Shown: one piece after another, positions 33,122 through 42,069 of the stretch
How positions within the stretch are numbered: the first letter of the stretch is position 1
Layout of the letters: each line of letters begins with the position of its first letter
Assembly (NCBI RefSeq): GCF_003063505.1
Contig: NZ_NERW01000001.1
Coordinates: 426,501-490,500, forward strand
Length of the DNA stretch: 64,000 bases
Reading direction: 5' to 3'
Source of the DNA: Limnohabitans sp. T6-20
Lineage (GTDB): Bacteria; Pseudomonadota; Gammaproteobacteria; Burkholderiales; Burkholderiaceae_C
Made by a program: the position numbers and the translations under genes
Notes under the pieces: model-generated
The model's database searches: none
Told to the model about the DNA's origin: nothing
Seen by the model: the letters and a program-made list of their open reading frames with translations, nothing else

Positions 33122-35434
33122 TCAGATAAGGGCTGCTTGCAGGGACTGCCGCAGTTCGCGTTTGACGATCTTGCCGTTGAGGTTGCGCGGCAGCGGCTCG
33201 GTGCCGATGGTCCAGGTCTCGGGCACGGCGTAGTCGGCCAGCAGCGGCGTGCAATACGCTTGCAAGGCGCTGGCCTGCGTCTGGTCATGGAGTTCACGCA
33301 CGCACACAAAGGCGTGCACACGCTCGCCCAGCACGGCGCAGGGTACGCCCACCAGCGCGGCTTCCAGCACCTGGGGGTGTTCACACAAGACGTTTTCCAC
33401 CGAGGCGCAATACACCTTGTAGCCACCCCGGATGATCACGTCCTTCTTGCGGTCCAGAACGCGCACAAAGCCTTCGGCATCCATGCTGCCGATGTCGCCC
33501 GAATGCCAGAAACCGCTGGTGAACTCGCTGGCGGTGGCCTGCGGGTTGTTCCAGTAGCCGCTGACCACCATGGGCCCTGCGATCCAGATTTCGCCCACGC
33601 CGCCTCGCGGCAATTCGTTGCCCTGTTCGTCCACCACGCAAATCTCACCGCAGGGCACCGCCTGACCCACGCTGTCGCGGTGCGCAGCGGTCTGGCCGGG
33701 CGGCATGATGGTGGCGGGGGAGCAGGTTTCGGTGGCGCCATAGGCATTCATGAGCACCAGGCCAGGCAACTTGACGGCCAGGCCATCGATGGTGGCGGTC
33801 GGCATGGACGCTCCGCCATAGGCACCGATGCGCCAGTGGCTCAGGTCATGCTCTTGCAGGTCGGGCAAGAGCAGGCACAGGTTGTACATGGCCGGGACCA
33901 TGATGGTGTGGGTGATTTTTTCAGCCCCCGCCAACCGGATGAAATCGGCCGCCTTGAACTGCGGCAACACCACCATGCAGCCGCCGCAGTGCAGCATGGC
34001 GTAGAGCTGGGCCACCAGACCGGTCACATGGCTCAGGGGCACGGCCACGGCGGTGCGGTCTTGCGCGCTCAGGTTCATCAATTGCGCGTAGTGCATCACC
34101 GAATGCACGATGTTCAGGTGGCTGATCATGGCGCCCTTGGGGCGGCCCGTGGTGCCCGAGGTGTAGAGCAGCACAGCCAAATCGTCCTCAGCGCCCTCGT
34201 GCGCCGTGCTCAGGGGCGGCGCCATCATGAGCGCGGCAAATGTTTCAAAGCCTTCACGCGCTGCCGTCCCCGTCACAATGCGGCACCTCAAATGCGGCAG
34301 TTGCTCGGGCGCGGGTTGCAGGTCGGCCAACTCGGCGCCGCAAATGAGCGCCTTGGCTTCGGAATTGTTCAGCGCAAACGCCAGCTCCACACCACGTGCC
34401 CTGGAACTCACGGGTACCAACACCGCACCCAGCCAGGCGCACGCCAGGGCGGCAATCACAAATTCGCTGCCATTGCCCAGGTGCAGGGCCACGCGGTTGC
34501 CCGCCACCACGCCGCGCTGGGCCAGACCGCCTGCGCATTTGCAGGCCGCGTGGTGCAGCTCATGCCAGCTCAGGCGCAAATCGCCACACACCATGGCCGC
34601 GCCTTGCGGAAACTGTCGCACTGCGCTGCCCAGCATCTGCGCCAGCGTGGCGGGTCGCTCGGCATAGCAGCGCACGATGCGGTGGTCAAAATGGCTTTCG
34701 CGACGGATGGCGGTTTTCAAGGCATCTCCTGCCAGGTTGGCGGTCGTGTGGGTGGTGTGCGGCGCGCTCAACACACCGCGCATGAGCATTTCGATGCAAT
34801 GGGTGACCGCGTCTTGCAGGCTTTTTTCAGAATGCGCTTCGGGCCGGTACCAGCGCCCGATGCCGCCGATGGCCCCGACCACCGAGAACGCCCCAACCCC
34901 CGGGTCGCCCGCCATGATCCAGCCCTCGGACATGCCTTGCGCGATCAGGGCGCGAAAGTCCGCGTCCACCTGGGCCTTGAGGTTGCGCAGTTCGTGGCGC
35001 CGCACTTCGGGCAAGGGGTCTTCACCCACCCGGCTCACGCACAAGCCAAAGTCACCGGTGACCACGCTGGCGTACAGCTGCATGGCCAGGCGCAGACGTT
35101 CGCGCCCGCTGTGCCCTTGCGCTTGCAGCGCCTGCAAGCCGTTTCGGAACATGGCCAGTTCACGCTCCACACACTCAAACAGGATTTGCTCCTTGTTGTC
35201 GATGTAGTAGTACAGCGTGGGCTTGGTCACGCCCAGACTTTGCGCAATGTCGTCGAGTGAGGTGCCCTGAAAACCCTTGCGTGTGAACAGGCGCGCCGCC
35301 GCCAAGAGCACCGCTTCCTTCTTGGTCTGGTGCTGCTGCTCCCGCTCCTGTCGAGCTGCCCAGGGCGACGCGACCGTACCGGTAGCTCCTTTACCGAAGG
35401 TTTTGGCAGCAGTTTTTGTCGGCGTGGAAACCAT
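33122..35434 (-). CDS. TetR repressor fused to acyl-CoA ligase
   Basis: A 770-residue two-part protein. Residues 36-225 are a complete TetR regulator, with the helix-turn-helix at 57-78 (TSLDDIAQSLGVTKPTLYYY) and then ligand-domain helices including IGGIGRWYRPE. A linker of about 30 residues leads to a full ANL adenylating enzyme at about 255-765. Its motifs are P-loop YTSGTTGRPKG (424-434), NAYGATET (563-570), HSGD (644-647), hinge DRKKDVIIRGGYK (661-673) and catalytic Lys755 in NLNGKIVKREL. The ATG at 35434 is preferred to TTG at 35449. It heads the operon and is preceded by a palindrome at 35457-35472. The reaction is probably carboxylate to acyl-CoA through an acyl-AMP. Direct sensing of the acyl-CoA by the TetR half is a hypothesis. 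Confidence 0.9.
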   Translation of the reverse strand: MVSTPTKTAAKTFGKGATGTVASPWAARQEREQQHQTKKEAVLLAAARLFTRKGFQGTSLDDIAQSLGVTKPTLYYYIDNKEQILFECVERELAMFRNGLQALQAQGHSGRERLRLAMQLYASVVTGDFGLCVSRVGEDPLPEVRRHELRNLKAQVDADFRALIAQGMSEGWIMAGDPGVGAFSVVGAIGGIGRWYRPEAHSEKSLQDAVTHCIEMLMRGVLSAPHTTHTTANLAGDALKTAIRRESHFDHRIVRCYAERPATLAQMLGSAVRQFPQGAAMVCGDLRLSWHELHHAACKCAGGLAQRGVVAGNRVALHLGNGSEFVIAALACAWLGAVLVPVSSRARGVELAFALNNSEAKALICGAELADLQPAPEQLPHLRCRIVTGTAAREGFETFAALMMAPPLSTAHEGAEDDLAVLLYTSGTTGRPKGAMISHLNIVHSVMHYAQLMNLSAQDRTAVAVPLSHVTGLVAQLYAMLHCGGCMVVLPQFKAADFIRLAGAEKITHTIMVPAMYNLCLLLPDLQEHDLSHWRIGAYGGASMPTATIDGLAVKLPGLVLMNAYGATETCSPATIMPPGQTAAHRDSVGQAVPCGEICVVDEQGNELPRGGVGEIWIAGPMVVSGYWNNPQATASEFTSGFWHSGDIGSMDAEGFVRVLDRKKDVIIRGGYKVYCASVENVLCEHPQVLEAALVGVPCAVLGERVHAFVCVRELHDQTQASALQAYCTPLLADYAVPETWTIGTEPLPRNLNGKIVKRELRQSLQAALI

Positions 35435-35456
35435 CAAATCTCTTTTCAAAACAACA

Positions 35457-35472
35457 GTTACTGGCGAGTAAC
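35457..35472. promoter_or_regulatory. Palindromic operator upstream of TetR-ligase gene
   Basis: GTTACT-GGCG-AGTAAC is a perfect 6-bp inverted repeat with a 4-bp spacer, 22 bp upstream of the fusion start and 255 bp upstream of the divergent acyl-CoA dehydrogenase start. It is a typical size for a TetR operator and probably mediates autoregulation. The rest of the 293-bp gap (35435-35727) shows no other clear element. Confidence 0.6.
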
Positions 35473-35727
35473 AGAACTGACTTAAGAATCAATTTAGAGC
35501 AAGACATCCCATCTGGCGCTAGGGGATTCCCTGAGCTGCAGCGCAACAACTGTCGACTGCGCGACAAGGTGGCCGATTGCTTGCGGGGCATGTCATGACC
35601 CCTGCGGGACAGGGAGTCACCCGTCTGACAGGTGCAAGAAGGCCTGAGCTTTCACACTGCAGGCAAGCGCCCGGCCTTGGCGGACTTCAAGGCACGCCAA
35701 GCGGCACACACCCCATGGAATGAACAC

Positions 35728-36915
35728 ATGAACTTTGACATCTCCCCCGACTTGCAGGCGCTGCGTGAGCGCACCCGCAAGTTCATCGCCGAGCAGGTGA
35801 TTCCGCTCGAAGGTGACCCTCGGCACGGCGCGCATGGCCCTTCAGAAGATTTACGCCGCGAGCTGATCGAACGCGCCCGCGCTGCGGGTTTGCTCACCCC
35901 GCATGCCTCGGTTGAGATGGGGGGCCTGGGCCTGAGCCACATCGCCAAGGCGGTGGTGTTTGAAGAGGCCGGTTATTCCAACCTGGGGCCCACGGCGCTC
36001 AACATCCACGCCCCTGACGAAGGCAACATCCACCTGATGGAAGAGGTGGCCACGCCCGCACAAAAAGAGCGCTGGCTGCGCCCGCAGGTGGCGGGCCTCA
36101 CGCGCTCGTGCTTTGCCATGACCGAGCCCGATCCGGGCGCAGGGGCTGACCCGTCGATGTTGACCACCACCGCCGTGCAAGAGGGTGACGACTACCTGAT
36201 CAACGGCCGCAAGTGGTTCATCACCGGGGCAGACGGTGCGGATTACGCCATCGTCATGGCGCGCATGGAAGACGGCACGGCCACCATGTTTCTGACCGAC
36301 ATGGACAAACCCGGCATCCGGCTGGAGCGCAGCATGGACGCGATGGACAACTGCTTTACAGGTGGCCACGGGGTGCTGTGTTTTGACAACTTGCGCGTGC
36401 CCGCCAGCAATGTACTGGGCGAGGTGGGCCAGGGCTTTCGCTACGCACAGGTGCGGCTGGCCCCGGCACGCCTGACGCACTGCATGCGCTGGCTGGGCCA
36501 GGCGCGCCGGGCGCACGACATCGCAGTGGAGTACGCCAGCCGTCGCAAAGCGTTTGGCAAACCGCTGGCCGAACACGAAGGCGTGGGCTTCATGCTGGCC
36601 GACAACGACATCGACCTGCACACCGCCCGCCTGCACATCTGGCACACCGCATGGCTGCTGGACCAGGGGCAAAAAGGCGGCTTTGAATCAAGCCGCGCCA
36701 AGGTGGCCTGCTCAGAAGCCGAATGGCGTGTGGTGGACCGCTGCGTGCAGATTTTGGGCGGTCAGGGCGTGACGGCCGACACCCCCGTGATGCGCATCTT
36801 CATGGACATGCGCGCCTTCCGGATTTATGACGGCCCGAGCGAAGTCCACCGCTGGAGCATGGCCCGCAAGATCGTGCACAAGGCGAACAAGGCGCATGAG
36901 GCAGCGCAGGGCTGA
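35728..36915 (+). CDS. Acyl-CoA dehydrogenase
   Basis: A 395-residue FAD-dependent acyl-CoA dehydrogenase. Motifs are CFAMTEPDPGAGADPSML (FAD and substrate loop), INGRKWFITGADGADYAIVMAR, RRKAFGKPLAEHEGVGFMLAD and the C-terminal QILGGQGVTADTPVMRIFMDMRAFRIYDGPSEVHRWSMAR segments, all in order. The ATG at 35728 is taken because the family begins at MNFDISPDLQALRERTRKF. It diverges from the TetR-ligase operon and is probably under the same repressor. It would introduce a 2,3-double bond into the acyl-CoA made by the ligase half. No hydratase or thiolase is adjacent. Confidence 0.92.
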   Translation: MNFDISPDLQALRERTRKFIAEQVIPLEGDPRHGAHGPSEDLRRELIERARAAGLLTPHASVEMGGLGLSHIAKAVVFEEAGYSNLGPTALNIHAPDEGNIHLMEEVATPAQKERWLRPQVAGLTRSCFAMTEPDPGAGADPSMLTTTAVQEGDDYLINGRKWFITGADGADYAIVMARMEDGTATMFLTDMDKPGIRLERSMDAMDNCFTGGHGVLCFDNLRVPASNVLGEVGQGFRYAQVRLAPARLTHCMRWLGQARRAHDIAVEYASRRKAFGKPLAEHEGVGFMLADNDIDLHTARLHIWHTAWLLDQGQKGGFESSRAKVACSEAEWRVVDRCVQILGGQGVTADTPVMRIFMDMRAFRIYDGPSEVHRWSMARKIVHKANKAHEAAQG

Positions 36916-36941
36916 AGCCCTGAGCGCTCAGCCCATCCAGC

Positions 36942-37784
36942 TCAAGCTTTGGCGGCTTCGAGCTGGTCCCGCGTGGCCATCGCCACTTTGCGCGCGGCCT
37001 CGGCAAAGTCTTCACCGCCTGATGCGTAAAGCACCGCACGCGACGAGTTGACGATGATGGCACCTGCGCTGCTGCCGTCGGCGTTGGCACGCCAGCCCGC
37101 CTTGACGGTGGCCACGGCGTCGCCGCCTTGTGCGCCCACGCCCGGAATCAGCAAGGGCACGGTGGGGGCGATCTCGCGCACGCGCTCGATCTCGTTGGGG
37201 TAGGTTGCGCCCACCACCAGGCCCAGCTGGCCGTTCAGGTTCCAGGGGCCTTGCGCCAGTCGCGCCACATGCTCGTACAGCAAGGGCTGGCCTTCGACCG
37301 AGGCCAGGCGCTGGTTTTGCAGATCGTCACCGCCAGGGTTGGAGGTGCGGCACAGCAAAAACGCGCCTTTGCCGTGGTACTTCAGGTACGGGGCCACCGA
37401 GTCCCAGCCCATGAAGGGGGACAGGGTCACGGCGTCGGCACCGTAGCGCTCAAAGGCTTCCTTGGCGTATTGCTCGGCGGTCGAGCCGATGTCGCCGCGT
37501 TTGGCGTCCAGGATGATCGGCACATGGGGGGCCACGCGGCGCATGTGTTCCATCAGGCGTTCGAGCTGGCCTTCGGCGCGGTGCGCGGCAAAGTAGGCGA
37601 TTTGGGGTTTGAAGCTGCTGACCAGGTCGGCGGTCGCGTCCACGATGCGGGCGCAAAAGTCGTAGATCTTGTTGGCGTCGCCCTTCATGCCCGCAGGGAA
37701 CTTGGTGGGTTCGGGGTCCAGGCCCACACAAAGCATGGAGCCGTTTTGGCGCTCGGCGGTGCGCAACATGTCTAAAAAGGTCAT
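36942..37784 (-). CDS. pyrF: Orotidine 5'-phosphate decarboxylase
   Basis: A 280-residue type 2 OMP decarboxylase that makes UMP, the last step of pyrimidine synthesis. The active-site loop [15 protein letters not shown] contains the conserved Asp-Lys-Asp triad. [14 protein letters not shown] at the N-terminus and [16 protein letters not shown] near the phosphate site agree with the longer betaproteobacterial form. It is convergent with the acyl-CoA dehydrogenase (26-bp gap) and marks the return to core genome after the accessory block. Confidence 0.96.
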   Translation of the reverse strand: MTFLDMLRTAERQNGSMLCVGLDPEPTKFPAGMKGDANKIYDFCARIVDATADLVSSFKPQIAYFAAHRAEGQLERLMEHMRRVAPHVPIILDAKRGDIGSTAEQYAKEAFERYGADAVTLSPFMGWDSVAPYLKYHGKGAFLLCRTSNPGGDDLQNQRLASVEGQPLLYEHVARLAQGPWNLNGQLGLVVGATYPNEIERVREIAPTVPLLIPGVGAQGGDAVATVKAGWRANADGSSAGAIIVNSSRAVLYASGGEDFAEAARKVAMATRDQLEAAKA

Positions 37785-37875
37785 GGGGGCATTTTAAGGG
37801 GCGGCAAGACGGCGGGCGCGAGGCGGGCGGGCCGCGCGCTCACGGCGACAGCCCCACGCGGGGGCCAGGGCTAAG

Positions 37876-38769
37876 ATGGCCGCCATGCACAAGCTTTCAT
37901 CCAAGCAATGGACTGTTCTGGTCTTGCTCACCATCGTCTGGGGCATCAATTGGCCCATCATGAAAATCGGTGTCACGGGCTTCCCGCCCCTGACTTTCCG
38001 GGCCATGTGCATGTGGTTGGGCACACCGGTACTGGCTTTGGTCCTTGTGATGCAGCGGGTGCCATTTCGCATTGGCCGTGAGCATTGGCGCGAGTTGCTT
38101 TTGCTGGCTACTTTCAACATGTTTTTCTGGCACGGCCTGATCATCGTGGCGGTGCAGTCGCTGTCAAGCGGACGGGCCGCGATTTTGGGCTACACCATGC
38201 CCATGTTTTCGGCCGTGTTGGGGGCGCTGGTGTTTGGAGACCGTCTGGCCAAGCGCGCATGGGGTGGCGTGGCGGCGGCCTCGCTGGGCGTGGTGCTGCT
38301 GCTGTGGCATGAGCTGTCCAATCTGAGCGGCAAACCCATCGGCGTTCTGCTCGCCCTGGGTGCGGCCAGCACCTGGGCATTGGGCACGCAGCTGCTGCGG
38401 CGCACCAAGATGCCGGTGCCCACACTGGCGATTTCGTTCTGGATGGCTTTCATGACCACCGGTTTGATGACCGTGCTGGCCGTCTTGCTGGAGCGCGATC
38501 AATGGCATGCGCCCTCTGAAGCCACATGGGGGTCCATCGCGTTCAATGCTTTGCTGGTGTTTGGCTTTGCCCAAGCTGCCTGGTTTTATCTGGCCCGCAG
38601 CCTGGCACCGGTGGCGTCCACGCTCAGCGTGATGCTGATCCCGGTGCTGGGCGTGTTCACGGGGGCGGTGTGGTTGGGCGAGGTCTTGCACTGGCAAGAC
38701 TGGGCTGCCGTGGGTTTGATGATGTTGTCGATCGCCGCCGTGCTCTGGCCTCAACGCCAAACGTGCTGA
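37876..38769 (+). CDS. EamA-family (DMT) transporter
   Basis: A 297-residue inner membrane protein with about ten hydrophobic helices, in two EamA repeats. The first repeat is around VLLTIVWGINWPIMKIGVTGFPPLTFRA. The second is around IGVLLALGAASTWALGTQLLRR and APVASTLSVMLIPVLGVFTGAVWLGE. The start at 37876 may be three codons early, since an ATG at 37885 also fits. It stands alone, divergent from pyrF. The exported metabolite is unknown. Confidence 0.88.
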   Translation: MAAMHKLSSKQWTVLVLLTIVWGINWPIMKIGVTGFPPLTFRAMCMWLGTPVLALVLVMQRVPFRIGREHWRELLLLATFNMFFWHGLIIVAVQSLSSGRAAILGYTMPMFSAVLGALVFGDRLAKRAWGGVAAASLGVVLLLWHELSNLSGKPIGVLLALGAASTWALGTQLLRRTKMPVPTLAISFWMAFMTTGLMTVLAVLLERDQWHAPSEATWGSIAFNALLVFGFAQAAWFYLARSLAPVASTLSVMLIPVLGVFTGAVWLGEVLHWQDWAAVGLMMLSIAAVLWPQRQTC

Positions 38770-38826
38770 GGCCTTCACTGCTGGTAAGCCGCCCCGCTCT
38801 CCAAACACCGACGGAGCCACAGCACA

Positions 38827-38853
38827 CATTCGGCCGCAGGGGCGGCCTCCCAC
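38827..38853 (-). repeat. REP-like element, type A, single copy
   Basis: A 27-bp element in reverse orientation with a GGCCG/CGGCC stem and a CCCCTG loop, in the 127-bp gap between the convergent EamA and uracil-DNA glycosylase genes. No partner element is present. A separate hairpin, GTGGCTG/CAGCCAC, follows at about 38864-38883 and may act as a terminator. Confidence 0.75.
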
Positions 38854-38896
38854 AAAGTGTTCGCGTGGCTGCGGTCACAGCCACCGCGCACCAACC

Positions 38897-39733
38897 CTAC
38901 TGGCCGCGCACCGCTTTCAGCGCCAATAACAGATCGACCCAGGCCTTGGCTTTGTCTGCCGGAGTGCGCAGCAGGCTGCTCGGGTGGTAGGTCGCCACCA
39001 CGGGAATGCCTTGGAAAGTGTGCAACTGCCCGCGCAGCTTGCCCAGGGGCTCCGAGCTTTGCAGCACCGATTGCACGGCAAAGCGGCCCATGACCACAAT
39101 GACTTTGGGCTGCACCAGCGCCACTTGGCGTGCCAGATAAGGCGCGCAGGTGCTCAGCTCTTGCAGCGTCGGGTTGCGCCCCGGGGGGCGGCACTTGACG
39201 GCATTGGTGATGTAAACGCCGCCTTCGCCATGCGCCTGGCGGGCCAAGCCCACCGCTTTGAGCATGTTGTCGAGCAACTGCCCGGCCTGACCGGCAAAGG
39301 GTTCGCCTTGTTGCTCTTCGTCTTCACCCGGAGGGTCCCCGATGACCATCCAGTCGGCTTGCACATCGCCCACGCCAAACACCGACTTCTTGCGTTGGCC
39401 ACACAAATCACAAGCCTGGCAAGCCGCCGCCGTGTCTTGCAGGGAGGCCCAGTCCATCCGGTCCACGCCGTCGGCCAAGGGCTTGCCCGTCACCACCACA
39501 GCGGCCTGAACGGGCAAAGCGGGGGCGGGGCGCGCAGCCGGCGTTGCAACGGGCGCAAGGGGCGGCATGGGCGTCGCTACGGGCGGGGCCGAAACTACAG
39601 GCGCTGCATTTGGCAAAGCCGAAGCCTCGGGTTGCACCTGTACCTGCGCTTGGGGCCACCACACGCGCACCCCCATCTCGGCCAGCATGGCGCGTTGGCG
39701 TTCATCAAGGTCAAATCGGGTGGGGTCGCTCAT
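38897..39733 (-). CDS. Uracil-DNA glycosylase, family 4 type (iron-sulfur)
   Basis: A 278-residue UDG of the Fe-S family. Motif A is GDPPGEDEEQQGEPFAGQAGQLLD, and motif B region is TYHPSSLLRTP. Cluster Cys residues are in CQACDLC and in TNAVKCRPPGRNP and the following STCAPYL. The first 90 residues include a Pro/Ala/Val-rich linker (about residues 36-80) typical of betaproteobacterial members. The start is either ATG at 39733 or GTG at 39745, which would overlap the rimI stop by 4 bp. The ATG fits the family N-terminus better. It is the last gene of the EamA-tsaB-rimI-udg operon. Confidence 0.93.
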   Translation of the reverse strand: MSDPTRFDLDERQRAMLAEMGVRVWWPQAQVQVQPEASALPNAAPVVSAPPVATPMPPLAPVATPAARPAPALPVQAAVVVTGKPLADGVDRMDWASLQDTAAACQACDLCGQRKKSVFGVGDVQADWMVIGDPPGEDEEQQGEPFAGQAGQLLDNMLKAVGLARQAHGEGGVYITNAVKCRPPGRNPTLQELSTCAPYLARQVALVQPKVIVVMGRFAVQSVLQSSEPLGKLRGQLHTFQGIPVVATYHPSSLLRTPADKAKAWVDLLLALKAVRGQ

Positions 39734-39741
39734 GTTCAGGC

Positions 39742-40254
39742 TCACAGTTTCAAACTCATCACCACCGCATGCTCACGTTGCTGGCGGTCTGCAGGATAGT
39801 AATCCTTGCGAATGCTGACCTGCTTGAAGCCGTAGCGCTCATACACCTGCAAGGCGCGCAGGTTGCTCTGCCGCACCTCCAGCCACAGCCATTGCGCACC
39901 CTCATGGCGCGACATGAGCGACAAAGCGTCCAGCATCATGTGGCCCCAGCCTTGGCCTTGCCGTGCGGGAGCGACGGTGATGTTGAGCAAATGCATCTCT
40001 TCAAACCCGCGCATGGCCAGAAAATAGCCCAGCAATTCGCCTTCAAGCCACAGGCATTGGGCATCAAACAGCGGGTTCAGCGAATCCCGAAAATTGCCGC
40101 GTGACCAAGGGTGGCTGTAAGCGGTTTGCTCGATGGCCATGACCGCATCGAGGTCGTCCAGCGTCATGGGTGCCAGCGTGACCGCGTTGCGCGTGGCCTC
40201 GGAAACTTCTGCCACCGCTGCTTTTTTGTCCAACTTCATGCCCGAATCCGTCAT
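39742..40254 (-). CDS. rimI: Ribosomal protein S18 alanine N-acetyltransferase
   Basis: A 170-residue GNAT acetyltransferase. LLNITVAPARQGQGWGHMMLDAL is the acetyl-CoA motif A, and LWLEVRQSNLRALQVYERYGFKQVSIRKDYYP is the RimI-type motif B. It has an N-terminal extension of about 30 residues. The ATG at 40254 overlaps the tsaB stop (ATGA), which fixes the start and dismisses a longer frame. The tsaB-rimI pairing is standard in proteobacteria. Confidence 0.93.
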   Translation of the reverse strand: MTDSGMKLDKKAAVAEVSEATRNAVTLAPMTLDDLDAVMAIEQTAYSHPWSRGNFRDSLNPLFDAQCLWLEGELLGYFLAMRGFEEMHLLNITVAPARQGQGWGHMMLDALSLMSRHEGAQWLWLEVRQSNLRALQVYERYGFKQVSIRKDYYPADRQQREHAVVMSLKL

Positions 40255-41036
40255 GCGGGCTTGTCCGCCTTGACACTGGCGGCTTGGGCTTTCATGGCCT
40301 CGCGCTCGGCGGTGGTGTTGGCCACTTTGTCGCGGATGTACAGCGGCATGGCCTGATCGGCAGGCACCGCCAGGCCTTGCGCCCACAAAGCGGGGGCCAA
40401 ACGCAGCAAGGCCGCCGCCGTGGGCAAAGCCACGCCATGCGCGCCTTGGGGCAAGCGTTCGCCATAGGCTGCAAATGCATTGCCCGCCAACAACACGGCA
40501 CCGCCCTGCGGGCTGTGGATTTTTTCGGGAGCGCTGACCTGCAAAGGCGAGACCGTTTGCCACTGGCCCTGTGCCTGCCCATCCGCACACGATGCTGGCT
40601 CCCAACGGTAGACCGCGCTGTAGACCTCGTCCATGCGCGCATCAAGCAAGGCCAGCACCGTCAGCGGCGCATCGGGTTGAATGTGCCCTGCTTGGCATTT
40701 TTCAAACCGGGCCTCTTCGGCCACGGCCAGCAAAGTGTCGACCGGTAGTACGGGTAAATCGGCACCAAACGCCAGGCCCTGGGCCACAGCACAGGCCGTG
40801 CGCAAACCCGTGAACGAACCGGGCCCCCGACCAAACACGATGGCATCGAGCGAGGCCAGTGGCATGTCGGCCTCGGCCAGCATGGCCAGCACGGCGGGGA
40901 TCAGCCCGCTGGAAGCCTGCGCACCGCCGGGCAAGGTTTGTGTCCAGACCTGCCCGTCGCGGGCCACCGCCAAAGACAGTACATCGGTGCTGGTGTCAAA
41001 GGCCAGCCAGCGCCCTGTTGGACTGGGTGCGCTCAT
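40251..41036 (-). CDS. tsaB: tRNA threonylcarbamoyladenosine biosynthesis protein TsaB
   Basis: A 261-residue ASKHA-fold protein. LAFDTSTDVLSLAV at the N-terminus and FGRGPGSFTGLRTACAVAQGLA are the diagnostic TsaB motifs. It acts with TsaD and TsaE to build the t6A37 modification. Its start overlaps the EamA stop and its stop overlaps the rimI start, each by 4 bp. The tsaC-type gene of the same pathway lies about 3 kb away at 43917-44921. Confidence 0.95.
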   Translation of the reverse strand: MSAPSPTGRWLAFDTSTDVLSLAVARDGQVWTQTLPGGAQASSGLIPAVLAMLAEADMPLASLDAIVFGRGPGSFTGLRTACAVAQGLAFGADLPVLPVDTLLAVAEEARFEKCQAGHIQPDAPLTVLALLDARMDEVYSAVYRWEPASCADGQAQGQWQTVSPLQVSAPEKIHSPQGGAVLLAGNAFAAYGERLPQGAHGVALPTAAALLRLAPALWAQGLAVPADQAMPLYIRDKVANTTAEREAMKAQAASVKADKPA

Positions 41037-42016
41037 GGCTTGCCTCCGGCAGTGACGCCGCTCGGCAACACAGCCGCCGATTTGGGCTGACGCACGCCAA
41101 ACAAAATGCCACTGGTGACCAGCGCCAGCCCGGCCAGCAAATTCCAGTGCATCGGCTCACCCAAAAACCAAACCGCGCCCAAGGCCGACAAACCCGGCAC
41201 CAGCGCCGTGATCATGGTCGAGCGGACGGGCCCGAAGTAACGCACCATCTGCGTGAACGTGATGCCCGAAATCACCACCGAGCCCACGCCTTGAAATACC
41301 GCCTGGAACAAAAACTCTGTCCACGGCACTTGCGTCAAGTGCGTGGGCAAAACGCCCCAGCCTATCAAGACCAGATACACCGGCACAAAACCCACAAACG
41401 CAAAGGCGGTGATGGCCATGGTGGCGCGCACCGCGTCCAGCCCATGGCGACGCACCGTCACGCTGTAAGCCGCCCAACAGCTGGCCGCCGCCATGAACAG
41501 CAAGTCGCCTTTCCAGACCTCGCCGCCTTCGAACGCCTTGAGCAAACTCGCGCCACCCACCAACACATCGCCCAGCACAATGAAGCCCAGACCCATCGCA
41601 CGGGCCGAAGAGACTTTTTCACGTAGCACCAGCCAAGCCAGCAAAGTCGTCCACAAAGGCAAGCTGCCAGGCATCAACACCGAGGCGTGCGTAGCCGGTG
41701 CAAAAAAGAAACCGTTATAGGCCAGCACGGCATAGAGCAAGCCGCCCAAGAAGCCTGCTTGCACGGTGGGTGCTAAGGGCAATGGCGACAAGCCACCCAA
41801 TGAGCCAACCTTTTGACCTGCTTGGCGTGCCGGACGCATCAGCCACCAAGCCCAGGGCAGCAAGATGGTGCTGGCCCCCACAATGCGGGCCAAGGCAATG
41901 TCGAGCGGCAGCAAGCCCCGCGAAGCTGAAGCCCGCGCAATGACGATGAAGCCCGTCCAGATGAGTACGGTAATGACAGCCGAGGCCAAACCCACGGTTT
42001 TTGAAGAAAATCGCAT
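41033..42016 (-). CDS. EamA-family (DMT) transporter
   Basis: A 327-residue membrane protein with two EamA repeats and about ten helices (for example SAVITVLIWTGFIVIARASAS and GDLLFMAAASCWAAYSVTVRRHGL). The ATG at 42016 is chosen. A longer frame reaching 42076 would overlap the divergent dacB start. It is first in the operon with tsaB, rimI and udg. It is distinct from the EamA protein at 37876, and the two share only family-level features. The substrate is unknown. Confidence 0.88.
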   Translation of the reverse strand: MRFSSKTVGLASAVITVLIWTGFIVIARASASRGLLPLDIALARIVGASTILLPWAWWLMRPARQAGQKVGSLGGLSPLPLAPTVQAGFLGGLLYAVLAYNGFFFAPATHASVLMPGSLPLWTTLLAWLVLREKVSSARAMGLGFIVLGDVLVGGASLLKAFEGGEVWKGDLLFMAAASCWAAYSVTVRRHGLDAVRATMAITAFAFVGFVPVYLVLIGWGVLPTHLTQVPWTEFLFQAVFQGVGSVVISGITFTQMVRYFGPVRSTMITALVPGLSALGAVWFLGEPMHWNLLAGLALVTSGILFGVRQPKSAAVLPSGVTAGGKP

Positions 42017-42069
42017 GGCCCGAATGATACGGCCCCGCCGCACAAGACCCGGAACGTTAGACTCACTGA

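Noticed and set aside
33137-35260. 707-codon + strand frame antisense to the TetR-ligase fusion
   Set aside because: Shadow of a long high-GC gene. No start signal and no recognisable motif.
33122-35434. Possibility that the TetR-ligase fusion is a frameshift artefact of two genes
   Set aside because: The frame is open across the linker, which has ordinary composition and no stop or obvious ribosome site before the ligase half. It is kept as a real fusion but flagged for read-level verification.
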